Made by a program: the position numbers and the translations under genes. The notes beneath the pieces are model-generated. The model did no database searches. It was not told where the DNA came from and was given only the letters and a program-made list of their open reading frames with translations. This document shows, one piece after another, positions 5,492-12,763 of a stretch of 12,763 nucleotides of DNA. The first letter of the stretch is position 1. Each line of letters opens with the position of its first letter. The DNA comes from Chthoniobacterales bacterium (GTDB taxonomy: Bacteria; Verrucomicrobiota; Verrucomicrobiia; Chthoniobacterales; UBA10450): the NCBI GenBank assembly GCA_013695905.1, contig JACCZQ010000088.1, positions 1 through 12,763 of the forward strand. The letters are read 5' to 3'.

Positions 5492-7669
5492 TCAAAACGC
5501 AAAGCCGAAGCTGAAGTGGAACGCACCGAAGTCTTCGTCGGCGCGCGGGTTGGGGTTCACACCGTAATCGAGACGGATGGGGCCGATCGGCAGTTTATAG
5601 CGCAACCCGACCCCGACGGCGTAACGCATGTCGGCGAAGCCGGCGTCTTCCGCGTTCGGCAACAGGTTCCCCGCGTCCACGAAGACGGCGCCGAGCAGTT
5701 CACCCCAAATCGGGAAGGTGTATTCCACGTTGAAGACGCTGAAAAATTCGCCACCGAGCGGAAAACCTCGATCCCGCGGGCCGAGATCGCGTTCACCGAA
5801 ACTGCGGACCGTGCTGCTGCCGCCGTTAAAAAAGCGCTCGTCGATTGGCAGATCATAGAGCTGATCGTCGGCTCCTTCGTGGAGCGCGTGGATCACCCCC
5901 ACCCGCGCGCCGACAGCGACGGAGGACCGCTGAAACCAGCGGCGGAAGCCACCCTCGTCGAGGTCGGCATCAATGCCGGGCGTGCCGAGGGTCGGCTGCC
6001 GCGGGCTGAACGGCAGGTAATAGGTCGCGCGCAGGGTGCTGCGGACGAACTCCACCTGGCTGCCGAAGGCGTCGGCCGCGACATCGAAAGTGTTATCGAC
6101 GATGAGCCCGCGTGGATTCACGAGCGGGCTGCTGCGCAGATCCAGTGTCTGCGTCATGCCTAACGAGTTCACCTGATAGGAGGTGCGCCCCAGGAACTGC
6201 GGCAGGATCTCAGCCTTCGTGATGTCCACGTAGCGACTCGTGACAAACACGCCCACCAGGTAGCTCTTCGTCAGCTGCCGGCTCAGTTCAATCCGGCCAC
6301 CGAGCTCGAATTTGTCGTAGCCATCGAAATCAAAAGTGAGTGCCGACAAGCGGATGCGCAGCTCGTTTTCGGTATCGAAGAGATAAGGATCCTCGAACAG
6401 AATCTCACCGCGATAGCCGCGCATGGTCCACTCCGCGGAGGTGGAAATCGGCCGGCCATAGCCAAACAAATTTCGGTCGCGGTAGGAGGCGCCGACAATT
6501 GCCCCCACATAAGTGCCGTAGCCTAACGAGAAGCCGAGCTCCTTGCTCTTGGCTTCCTCGGCGGTGATGTCCATGCGGAGCTGATTGCCACCGACCGGGG
6601 TGGGCTTCACCTGCAGGATGTTAAACAAACCGGTGCGCATCAGCTTGCGGAACCGCTCGTCCACCAGCTTCGGGCTGTAGGTGCGGCCATCGAGGGCAGT
6701 GAAACGGCGGGTGACGTAGCTGGGGCGCAGCCGCTCCAGCCCGGTGACGGTCGCCCCGGCGAACTGATACTGCGGCCCCGGCGAGACGGTGATCCGCACC
6801 GGCACCTGACCGTCGCGCGCTGCTTCCGGTCTGCCGGCGGCATCGACCTTCACGTCGTAGTAGCCGCGCTCTTTAAAGAAGGCCTGCAGCCGCCGCGGGA
6901 TATCGGCGAGACGACTGGCGGTGTACGGCTGCACCAGCACATCGGCCATCGCGGTGCGGAGCTCGTCGGGATCGTAGATGATGCGGCCGGCGAAATCGAT
7001 GTTCCCGAAGGAAAACTGGCGGCCTTCGACGATCGCGATCAAGACCTCCACCTGAGTGCGGTCGGCGTTGAAGCGGAAGTGCGGCGCTTGCACGATGGAG
7101 TTGAGGTAGCCCTCCGCCACGTAAACGCGGTGCACCAGATCAGCGCCTTCTTCCAGATCTGCCGCGACGAACGGCAGCACCCGCCGGCCGCGCGCGCTCC
7201 GCTCCCGCGTCGGTCCCGCGACGTAATCGAATAGCTTCTCGGCGGACTGGTTCTCGTTCCCGACGAACTGGACGTTCGTGACGGTGGTGAGCGGCCCCTC
7301 CGTCACGGTGAGCCGCAGCCGCCGCCCGCCGGGCAGCGCGTAGCGGACGTTCACATCGGCGTAGCCGCGCTGCCGGTAATAGAGCTCGAGAAAGAAGGCC
7401 GCGTCATCGGCGCGCGCGGCCGACAATCCGAACTGCTCGATCGCCGTGATCTGCTCCTTCAGGTGCGTGCGCAGCTCCTGCTCGTTGTAAGCAGTGTTGC
7501 CGACGATCTCGAGATTCGCCGCCTGCGCCACTCGCTCCTGCTGGCGGGATTCCTGCCGCTGCGCGCGGTCGCGTTGCTCGGTCTGCGGGAGGTTCACCGC
7601 GCCTTGTCCGGAGGCTGCTGCGACACCGCACGCGCTAACGAGAAAGAGAAGAGCGGCGCGTTTGAACAT
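5492..7669 (-). CDS. Omp85-family outer-membrane protein (BamA/TamA type)
   Basis: 725 residues, ATG start at 7669. A signal peptide covers about residues 1-22. A Gln/Arg-rich stretch (29-50) is followed by what look like four POTRA repeats: about 52-125 (ending VTEGP), 131-217 (ending IVEGR), 221-299 (ending VSPGP) and 301-372. Each has the usual 'G..RGY.D..V' core (YYRQRGYADVNV, FKERGYYDVKV). The barrel runs from about 375 to the end, with GGSSTVRSFGERDLGP (616-631) matching the VRGF/Y lid-lock motif and a final FSFGFAF with terminal Phe. Four POTRA domains lie between TamA (three) and BamA (five). Since it directly follows a TamB gene, with the ATG overlapping the TamB TAA stop (TAATG), a TamA-like partner role is favoured: insertion of outer-membrane proteins, or phospholipid delivery to the outer membrane with TamB. 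It could instead be the organism's BamA or a paralogue. Confidence 0.93.
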   Translation of the reverse strand: MFKRAALLFLVSACGVAAASGQGAVNLPQTEQRDRAQRQESRQQERVAQAANLEIVGNTAYNEQELRTHLKEQITAIEQFGLSAARADDAAFFLELYYRQRGYADVNVRYALPGGRRLRLTVTEGPLTTVTNVQFVGNENQSAEKLFDYVAGPTRERSARGRRVLPFVAADLEEGADLVHRVYVAEGYLNSIVQAPHFRFNADRTQVEVLIAIVEGRQFSFGNIDFAGRIIYDPDELRTAMADVLVQPYTASRLADIPRRLQAFFKERGYYDVKVDAAGRPEAARDGQVPVRITVSPGPQYQFAGATVTGLERLRPSYVTRRFTALDGRTYSPKLVDERFRKLMRTGLFNILQVKPTPVGGNQLRMDITAEEAKSKELGFSLGYGTYVGAIVGASYRDRNLFGYGRPISTSAEWTMRGYRGEILFEDPYLFDTENELRIRLSALTFDFDGYDKFELGGRIELSRQLTKSYLVGVFVTSRYVDITKAEILPQFLGRTSYQVNSLGMTQTLDLRSSPLVNPRGLIVDNTFDVAADAFGSQVEFVRSTLRATYYLPFSPRQPTLGTPGIDADLDEGGFRRWFQRSSVAVGARVGVIHALHEGADDQLYDLPIDERFFNGGSSTVRSFGERDLGPRDRGFPLGGEFFSVFNVEYTFPIWGELLGAVFVDAGNLLPNAEDAGFADMRYAVGVGLRYKLPIGPIRLDYGVNPNPRADEDFGAFHFSFGFAF

Positions 7670-10600
7670 TATCGGAACCGGAGCAGGTATTTCACCATAC
7701 CGCGGAAGTCGCCTTCAACTCCAACAGTTCCAATGAGGACGAATTGTTGGTTCACCCGAAAACGGGCGGTGGCCGATTGCTGGCCGGTGCGCGGATCGAC
7801 GGTGCCGACATCGAGGTCGAGGCGGTCGAAGAACGAAGTGGTGTCGCCGCCGGTGGGGTCGCCCCGTTTGAAGACGTTGCGGTAGAGCTGCTGGATCAAC
7901 AACATGGCGGCCCGCCCGGCGAGCACGTTGCCGCCGCCGAGCAGCTCCTCCCGCGTGGTGCCGGTGGCGAGCAGCGAAATGATCTCCTCCTGCGGGAGTG
8001 GCGGCTGACTCGTGAAAACGGCTTCGGGATTATTCGCGGTGCCGTAAACGAACACGCGGATGGTGTAATCGCGGATCAGCGAGGTGCCCTGCAGCTCGAG
8101 GCGCGGGTTCAGCGGATCGCCCGGATCGAAGTAGAGGAACCCCTGATCAATCGTGAGCCGGCTGAAGGGCAGCGTGGCCTCCACATTCTGCAGCCGCACC
8201 ATCCCGGTAAGCTCCGGCTGCAGGCCGGTGCCGACCAGTCGCATATTCACAATCGCGGCGCCGTTCGCGAGGTTGCCGCGGATCAGGAATGGATCCTTCG
8301 TCGTGATCGCCACATCGAATCGCCAGTCGCGCAGCGGCGGGTCCGGGAACGATAACGCTTCCTGGGTTCGCGGCGGCTGCGGGCGCGGCGCGGGGCGTCC
8401 AGGCAGACCGATGGGAATGAGATCGATGTTCTTGAGAAAACGACTGTTCGTGAGGGCGATGCTTCCCGTGACGCTGGCGGCGTTAAAGGGCCCGGCGACG
8501 CGCAGGTTCGCATCGGCGCGGGCGGTGAGGTTGTCATTCCGCGCCACGAGGACCGCGTCGGCGCGCAGCTGCAGGTCCAGGGTGGGCTCCGTGAGTTTCG
8601 GGAAGCCCACTCGTCCGGAGACGGTGAAGGGCCCGCCGGCCAGTTCGCCGCGGAATTTCTGCAAGGAGAGCGTGTCGCCGGCGAAGACCAGCCGCGCGCT
8701 GAACGCGGAGAGCGCCGGCAGCGTCGGATTGGCGAACCGCGCCACGTTGATATTGAGGTCGCCGGCGCCGCTCAGCACCGGCCGGGCGATTGTGCCGCCG
8801 ATGTCCACATTCAGAGCCACGTTGCCGTCAATCGTGCGCAAGGCGGGGACAAACTGCCGGACGAAATTCAACTCGCTGCGCGGCATGCGCACGGTGCCAG
8901 TGACCGGGGTGTTATCCGGCAGCCCCTTCTCCTCCACGATCCGGTGGACGTCGAACGGCATCCGCACATCGATCTGCACCGGCTTGATCCGCGCCTGCTC
9001 CAGCCGGCCATCGATGAGGAGCTGGTTGTTCTCGACCCGGCCGCGCAGAGCGAAGGTGCCGGGTGTGAAATCCTGCAGCTGATCGCTGCGCAACCCCGTC
9101 AGCTGCAGATCGAACGTGGCGCGGAGATCCTGCAGCGTGCCGGACGCGTCGATCTTGATGTTCGCCAGGCCTGCCACCGGCGCCGTCTGGCCGAGATCAC
9201 GCGCCAGCTTTGCGATGTCGAGATTCTCCGATTGCAACCCGACCACGACTTCACCATCCCGCGGCAGGACCGGCCGATCGGTGCCGAGATTCTCCCACAC
9301 AAACGGGACGGAAATGTAACCGCCGGCATACTTCGACTTATCCTGAGTGATCTGGATCTTCGAAATCTCCAGGATGGGGCCGCGGGTCTGCATCACCGCC
9401 TCGAGCATCATCTTGTCGCTGGAGAGGAAAATGATCGGGACGTTCAGCCCATCAGGGGTGTAGTTCGCGTCCACCCGCGCCTCGATCTGGCGCAGATCGC
9501 CATAACGGCCGCCGTCCAGCCGCAGATCGAGCGTGCCGGTGTTCCGGAAATGCTCGACCGTGCCGCTGCCCTGCCATTGCACGGCGAGGCGGCCGCCGAG
9601 CTGCGTCTGGTTGCCGGCGGCGCGGAGCAGGCTCTCGAAGGTGGAGAGATTCGCCACCTGCACATCGAGCGCGCCACTATAAGGATGTGGCTTCTCGACG
9701 CCGAAGGTGCCGGTGGCGCGGACGTAATCCTTCTCGTTCAGCGAGGCGGTGAGATCGTTCAGGTAAACGACATTGTTCGCCGTCGTACCCTGCACGCTTA
9801 ATTCTGGAACCGTAAGATTCCGCGCCCTGAGGTCCGAGCCGTAGATTTCGAAATAGCCGTCGCCGAGCTGCTGCTGATAGCCGATCCGCCCGCTTCCCTG
9901 CAGTTTCCCCGTCACCAGCGCGTCGCCAGCCCAGAAAGCGCCGACCCGCGGGACGTCGAGGTTGAACTCAACGGTCGCTGGCTGCGCGGCTGCGTTGGCA
10001 AAGTCATCCGGCAACAGATATGTGCCGCTCAGCGCCAGTTGATTATCCTCACGCCGGACGATCAGTTGCTGCACCGTGAGCTGCTGGCCGGCGCCGTGCA
10101 CCTGCCCTTGCACAGAATCGATCGCGTATGCCTGCGCCCGCACGTCCGTGACCTCGAAATTCACGTCCGCCGTTAGATTTTCGTAGTACGGCCGCTGCTG
10201 ATCCGGAGGGGGCAGCACCTTCGTCGCATTCAACTTCACCACCACCTTCTGCGCGGTGCCCTGCCCGAAATCGATCGGCCCGCCAACCATCGCGATGTCG
10301 GCCTTCACGGTGCCGTCTCCCACCTTCACCTCCCCGTTCACTTCCGCGCTTCCGGTAATCGGTTGTGCCATGCCGGCCGTGATCTCGCCGAGAGCAGGCA
10401 ATTGCGCGCGCAGCTGGATGGTGCCTGGTTGGTGACCTAACCCGCCGACCGTCTCCGGCAACTCCGCAGTGCCCCGCAGCGTGATTTTGTTCGAGCCGCG
10501 GGTGAGCTCCACGTTGTTGATCTCGGCACGTCCGTCGCGCGCATTGATGTCGATGTCGGCGCGGTCAAACGTCACGCCGGAAGCTTCGAGATTTTCGATT

Positions 10601-11733
10601 CGCCCCTGCACCGTGCCGTTCCACGAGTTCGGCTGGTCCGCTTTGCCCGTGAGCTTGATGGACAGATTCCGGACGTCGCCGTTGACGCCCGGCGGGATCG
10701 GCCCGGCAGGTTCGGGCGACTGCGCGCCGGCGGCCTCCGCTCCTTCCTTCGCGGCCGCTTCCGTGGCCTCGGCGATTGCGGTAGCGGGATCTTCCTTCTG
10801 CGCGGCTGCGGCTGGCTGGAGGTACTTCCGCACGGTCTCCAGCGAAGTCTCCTCGACGTTGAGGTCGATCTTCGTCTCCATCGAACCCTCCTTCGCGCCA
10901 AGGGACATCGTGGTGTCGATCTTCCCGCCCGCGACGGTTCCCTTCACGCCGACGGCCAGCTGATTCGCACCGATTTGCGACGCATCAATGTTCACCACCT
11001 CGAGCTTCGTCTGCTCATCCAGCACGAGATTTCGCAGAAAGAGATTGCGGTTTTCGTAGGTCGTCTGCGCCGTCACGTCGGTCCAGGTCCTGCCGGTCGC
11101 GAGCTGCAGTTTGCCGATGCGCAGCTCACCCGCCTGTTTCGGATTCAATTCAAGACTCAGCCCCTGGATGAGGAGATCGTTAGGCCGCGAGGCCATTCGC
11201 ACATCGACGTTGGAGAGCGTGAGCCGGTCCGGGAAGAACGCCGGCAACGTAAACTTCTGGTTCTCCTCCGGCTCGATTTTTGGTGGCGCCTTTGCCGGAT
11301 CGAGGACGACGGTCGCATTCCGCAACTCGACGTCCTGGAGGAACTCCGACGTGCCGTGCCTGAGCAAACCCCAGAGGCTGTAGTCGGCGCGCAGGAGGTC
11401 GGCATCGAGGGATTGAAGCGCTGAGGGGCCGGTCGCAACCGCGCGGACATTCCGCAGCGTCACGCCGCCCAGGACGCTGCCCTCCACCCGCAGATCGAGC
11501 CTCAGATTTTCCTTCGCGGCATAGTGGATCGCCACCTGCCGCACGACCGTCTGCAGGATCGGCCGATGGAAGACGATAAGCAGCAGCAGGAGAACGCCGA
11601 GCCCGAGCCCAATTCGCTTGAGCCAGACACGGCGTGCGGAGACCACAGTCTGGCCGGATTCATCCACGTGTGCGCAATCTATTTCCGTGACCCGAAAGAG
11701 CAACTGCTCCAGCCATCTGCTCCTCCCGGGCAC
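7669..11733 (-). CDS. tamB: TamB-family (DUF490) translocation/assembly protein
   Basis: 1354 residues, slightly longer than E. coli TamB (about 1259). A short cytoplasmic N-terminus with basic residues (RRVWLKR) precedes a single signal-anchor helix (41-55, IGLGLGVLLLLLIVF). The rest is a very long periplasmic stretch of alternating beta-strands, expected to form the hydrophobic beta-taco groove of AsmA-like/TamB proteins. An Ala/Glu/Pro-rich low-complexity insert lies at 306-349. The C-terminal DUF490 domain occupies roughly the last 350 residues and carries the typical PLPQEEIISLLATG segment (1245-1258), ending in a strand-rich tail (VKYLLRFR) thought to meet the Omp85 partner. The start is GTG at 11733; a GTG at codon 23 (11667) would also keep the anchor. 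Known roles of the family are outer-membrane protein assembly and phospholipid transport between membranes. The order tamB then Omp85 is the reverse of the proteobacterial tamA-tamB. Confidence 0.93.
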   Translation of the reverse strand: MPGRSRWLEQLLFRVTEIDCAHVDESGQTVVSARRVWLKRIGLGLGVLLLLLIVFHRPILQTVVRQVAIHYAAKENLRLDLRVEGSVLGGVTLRNVRAVATGPSALQSLDADLLRADYSLWGLLRHGTSEFLQDVELRNATVVLDPAKAPPKIEPEENQKFTLPAFFPDRLTLSNVDVRMASRPNDLLIQGLSLELNPKQAGELRIGKLQLATGRTWTDVTAQTTYENRNLFLRNLVLDEQTKLEVVNIDASQIGANQLAVGVKGTVAGGKIDTTMSLGAKEGSMETKIDLNVEETSLETVRKYLQPAAAAQKEDPATAIAEATEAAAKEGAEAAGAQSPEPAGPIPPGVNGDVRNLSIKLTGKADQPNSWNGTVQGRIENLEASGVTFDRADIDINARDGRAEINNVELTRGSNKITLRGTAELPETVGGLGHQPGTIQLRAQLPALGEITAGMAQPITGSAEVNGEVKVGDGTVKADIAMVGGPIDFGQGTAQKVVVKLNATKVLPPPDQQRPYYENLTADVNFEVTDVRAQAYAIDSVQGQVHGAGQQLTVQQLIVRREDNQLALSGTYLLPDDFANAAAQPATVEFNLDVPRVGAFWAGDALVTGKLQGSGRIGYQQQLGDGYFEIYGSDLRARNLTVPELSVQGTTANNVVYLNDLTASLNEKDYVRATGTFGVEKPHPYSGALDVQVANLSTFESLLRAAGNQTQLGGRLAVQWQGSGTVEHFRNTGTLDLRLDGGRYGDLRQIEARVDANYTPDGLNVPIIFLSSDKMMLEAVMQTRGPILEISKIQITQDKSKYAGGYISVPFVWENLGTDRPVLPRDGEVVVGLQSENLDIAKLARDLGQTAPVAGLANIKIDASGTLQDLRATFDLQLTGLRSDQLQDFTPGTFALRGRVENNQLLIDGRLEQARIKPVQIDVRMPFDVHRIVEEKGLPDNTPVTGTVRMPRSELNFVRQFVPALRTIDGNVALNVDIGGTIARPVLSGAGDLNINVARFANPTLPALSAFSARLVFAGDTLSLQKFRGELAGGPFTVSGRVGFPKLTEPTLDLQLRADAVLVARNDNLTARADANLRVAGPFNAASVTGSIALTNSRFLKNIDLIPIGLPGRPAPRPQPPRTQEALSFPDPPLRDWRFDVAITTKDPFLIRGNLANGAAIVNMRLVGTGLQPELTGMVRLQNVEATLPFSRLTIDQGFLYFDPGDPLNPRLELQGTSLIRDYTIRVFVYGTANNPEAVFTSQPPLPQEEIISLLATGTTREELLGGGNVLAGRAAMLLIQQLYRNVFKRGDPTGGDTTSFFDRLDLDVGTVDPRTGQQSATARFRVNQQFVLIGTVGVEGDFRGMVKYLLRFR

Positions 11734-11821
11734 CTCGGGCGATTCGGCCGCGACGCCTCGCGAGGTTGCACAAATTTGCAGCCGTCGCGCGGACCATCAG
11801 CGTATCGATCGTAGTTACGCA
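11734..11821. promoter_or_regulatory. Divergent intergenic region between tamB and the GntA-like gene
   Basis: This 88-bp region must hold start signals for both directions if the starts chosen here are right. It has a less GC-rich patch (11765-11780) containing the 8-bp palindrome CAAATTTG and a possible -35-like TTGCAG at 11776, but no -10 hexamer at proper spacing in either direction. No Shine-Dalgarno precedes either start. It is called by position only; no promoter can be assigned with confidence. Confidence 0.4.
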
Positions 11822-12610
11822 ATGGCCGGAACCTCTACAGCGCAAGCCTCGCCCACAGACAGCACGCTGCGCCCCGCGCGCCATGGCGGCCTTGTTCCCG
11901 CACGTCTCGCCGCGGGTGATTCGTTCCTCGCGGGCGCGCACGCCGCGTTTCGTGATTTCGTGACGCAACCGGAGTTTCCCTGCGTCGGCGCGCGCGCGGC
12001 GTTCAACTCCGAGTCTTACGCGCTGGCCGTTTACGACGAGCTGGCGGGCGACGCTTCCACCGCTGAATTGGCGCGCGACCTGTTTGAATTCACCCAATCG
12101 GAGATCCGCTACGAAAGCGAGTACGCCACCCTCGTCGCTGTCTTTCGCAATCCGCTGGAAACCACAGAAGCCGTCTTCGAGCAGCGCCTCTGGCAGCAGC
12201 TACAGAAGCTGAATCTCGCCGACGCGGAGCACTTCGATTGGGATCCGGAGACGAGTTCCGATCCGACCGATCCACAGTTCTCCTTCAGCTTCGCGGGTCA
12301 GGCGCTTTACGTCATCGGCCTGCACGCGCAGAGCTCCCGCCGGGCGCGGCAGTTCCCCTGGCCGACCTTGATTTTCAACCCGCACGAGCAATTCGAGCAG
12401 CTCCGCCGCGACGGAAAGTGGAAGCGGATGCAGCAGACCATCCGCGAACGCGACGTGGCGCTGCAGGGCAGCGTGAACCCAATGCTGAGCGACTTCGGTG
12501 AATCAACCGAAGCGCGCCAATACTCCGGCCGCGCGGTCGAGGAAAACTGGCGCGCCCCGTTCGAGCCCGCGCCCGCGAAAGCGGCGGGCAAGTGTCCGTT
12601 CCACCACTAG
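11822..12610 (+). CDS. YqcI/YcgG family protein, GntA-like putative heme-dependent N-hydroxylase
   Basis: 262 residues from ATG 11822, the first codon that does not run into the divergent gene. Conserved blocks of the YqcI/YcgG family are visible: FPCVGARAAF (52-61), AVFRNPLE (106-113), FSFSFAGQALYVIGLH (153-168), FPWPTLIFNPHEQFEQLR (178-195), IRERDVALQGSVNPML (207-222) and a C-terminal CPFHH. Characterised family members, as I recall them, include GntA of guanitoxin biosynthesis and DcsA of D-cycloserine biosynthesis, heme enzymes that N-hydroxylate the guanidino group of arginine or its derivatives. His168 and His188 are the best-placed candidate heme ligands (inference). No signal peptide: cytosolic. 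The next gene is a DUF1989 protein, which fits chemistry on guanidino or urea-like nitrogen. No N-hydroxy-arginine hydrolase or other biosynthetic gene is in view, so the product is unknown. The substrate is not determinable from sequence. Confidence 0.85.
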   Translation: MAGTSTAQASPTDSTLRPARHGGLVPARLAAGDSFLAGAHAAFRDFVTQPEFPCVGARAAFNSESYALAVYDELAGDASTAELARDLFEFTQSEIRYESEYATLVAVFRNPLETTEAVFEQRLWQQLQKLNLADAEHFDWDPETSSDPTDPQFSFSFAGQALYVIGLHAQSSRRARQFPWPTLIFNPHEQFEQLRRDGKWKRMQQTIRERDVALQGSVNPMLSDFGESTEARQYSGRAVEENWRAPFEPAPAKAAGKCPFHH

Positions 12611-12615
12611 CCACT

Positions 12616-12700
12616 CTTCCTCTCCCTCTCCCTCTCCCTCTTCCTCTGCTCTCTTTACCACTTGATGAGAGAGAAGAGGGAGAGGAAGAGGTAGAGGAAG
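12616..12700 (+). promoter_or_regulatory. Long pyrimidine/purine hairpin masking the downstream ribosome binding site
   Basis: A pyrimidine-only arm (12616-12643, built largely of CCCTCT hexamers) can pair with a purine-rich arm (12673-12700) at 26 of 28 positions; the 29-nt loop can pair further (CTCTC with GAGAG). The stem begins 5 nt after the stop codon of the GntA-like gene and ends on the base before the next ATG. There is no T-run after the stem, so a rho-independent terminator is unlikely. Since the Shine-Dalgarno lies in the 3' arm, the fold could limit translation of the second gene unless a ribosome finishing the first opens the foot of the stem. That role is inference; the structure itself is plain in the sequence. 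Confidence 0.65.
12686..12691 (+). promoter_or_regulatory. Ribosome binding site of the DUF1989 gene
   Basis: AAGAGG with a 9-nt spacer to the ATG at 12701; a second GAGG at 12694-12697 is probably too close. It is the only clear Shine-Dalgarno before any gene start in the window, and it is embedded in the purine arm of the hairpin. Confidence 0.6.
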
Positions 12701-12763
12701 ATGACCAAATCCCGCCTCGAGCCCCAGACCGGCACCGCGTTTGAATTAAAAGCAGGGCAGCAC
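12701..12763 (+). CDS. DUF1989 / urea-carboxylase-associated family protein, N-terminal fragment
   Basis: Only the first 21 codons are in the window: an open frame from ATG 12701 to the right edge, after a good Shine-Dalgarno. The segment TGTAFELKAGQH (residues 10-21) resembles the opening of DUF1989 proteins, which typically read 'G.AF.LKAGQ.LR..D..G.Q..D'. DUF1989 proteins were long annotated as urea amidolyase-associated proteins; a pair of them forms carboxyguanidine deiminase in bacterial guanidine use (established knowledge, recalled). Co-direction with the YqcI/YcgG gene 90 bp upstream suggests one operon. With so little sequence, the family call is tentative, and the catalytic residues lie outside the window. 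Confidence 0.55.
   Translation, partial: MTKSRLEPQTGTAFELKAGQH

Noticed and set aside
8944..9801. 285-residue plus-strand ORF inside tamB
   Set aside because: Antisense shadow; composition rich in Arg, His and Leu, with no domain and no start signal.
11618..11821. 68-residue N-terminal extension of the GntA-like protein
   Set aside because: It runs back over the start of the divergent tamB gene and has low-complexity, non-conserved sequence; ATG 11822 gives a normal family length.
12616..12700. Pyrimidine/purine hairpin as an intrinsic terminator
   Set aside because: No T-run follows; the stem is directly followed by a start codon.

Overview
The window looks like part of a high-GC chromosome of a Gram-negative, outer-membrane bacterium, most likely a soil-type Verrucomicrobiota. 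This taxonomic call is inference. It rests on the outer-membrane proteins, the rarity of Shine-Dalgarno sequences, Thr/Pro/Ala-repeat FecR-domain proteins, and paired palindromic intergenic repeats of a kind I recall from that phylum. No rRNA, tRNA, CRISPR array, transposase or phage gene is visible.

Positions 1-11733 hold seven genes, all on the minus strand. In transcription order they are: a TamB-family inner-membrane/periplasmic protein (11733-7669); an Omp85 (BamA/TamA-type) barrel joined to it by a TAATG stop/start overlap (7669-5492); a membrane-anchored family-2-like glycosyltransferase (5420-4407); a PLP-dependent aromatic-amino-acid-type decarboxylase (4350-2920); an outer-membrane beta-barrel (2883-1879); and two tandem paralogous exported FecR-domain proteins (1872-1099 and 1009 to beyond the left edge). 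Gaps are -1, 71, 56, 36, 6 and 89 bp, so much of this could be one transcript devoted mainly to the cell envelope. The two spacers around the glycosyltransferase are filled by two different paired-palindrome repeats.

At about 11734-11821 there is a short divergent intergenic region. To its right, on the plus strand, lie a YqcI/YcgG (GntA-like) putative heme-dependent N-hydroxylase (11822-12610) and the first 21 codons of a DUF1989 (urea-carboxylase-associated / carboxyguanidine-deiminase-like) protein (12701 to beyond the right edge). The 90 bp between them can fold into a long pyrimidine/purine hairpin whose purine arm carries the only good Shine-Dalgarno in the window. This pair is the best candidate for a little-studied system: a module acting on guanidino or urea-like nitrogen. 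It is cut by the window edge, so its full extent cannot be judged.

The left edge cuts the first FecR gene inside a degenerate six-base-period repeat encoding a Thr-rich tail.
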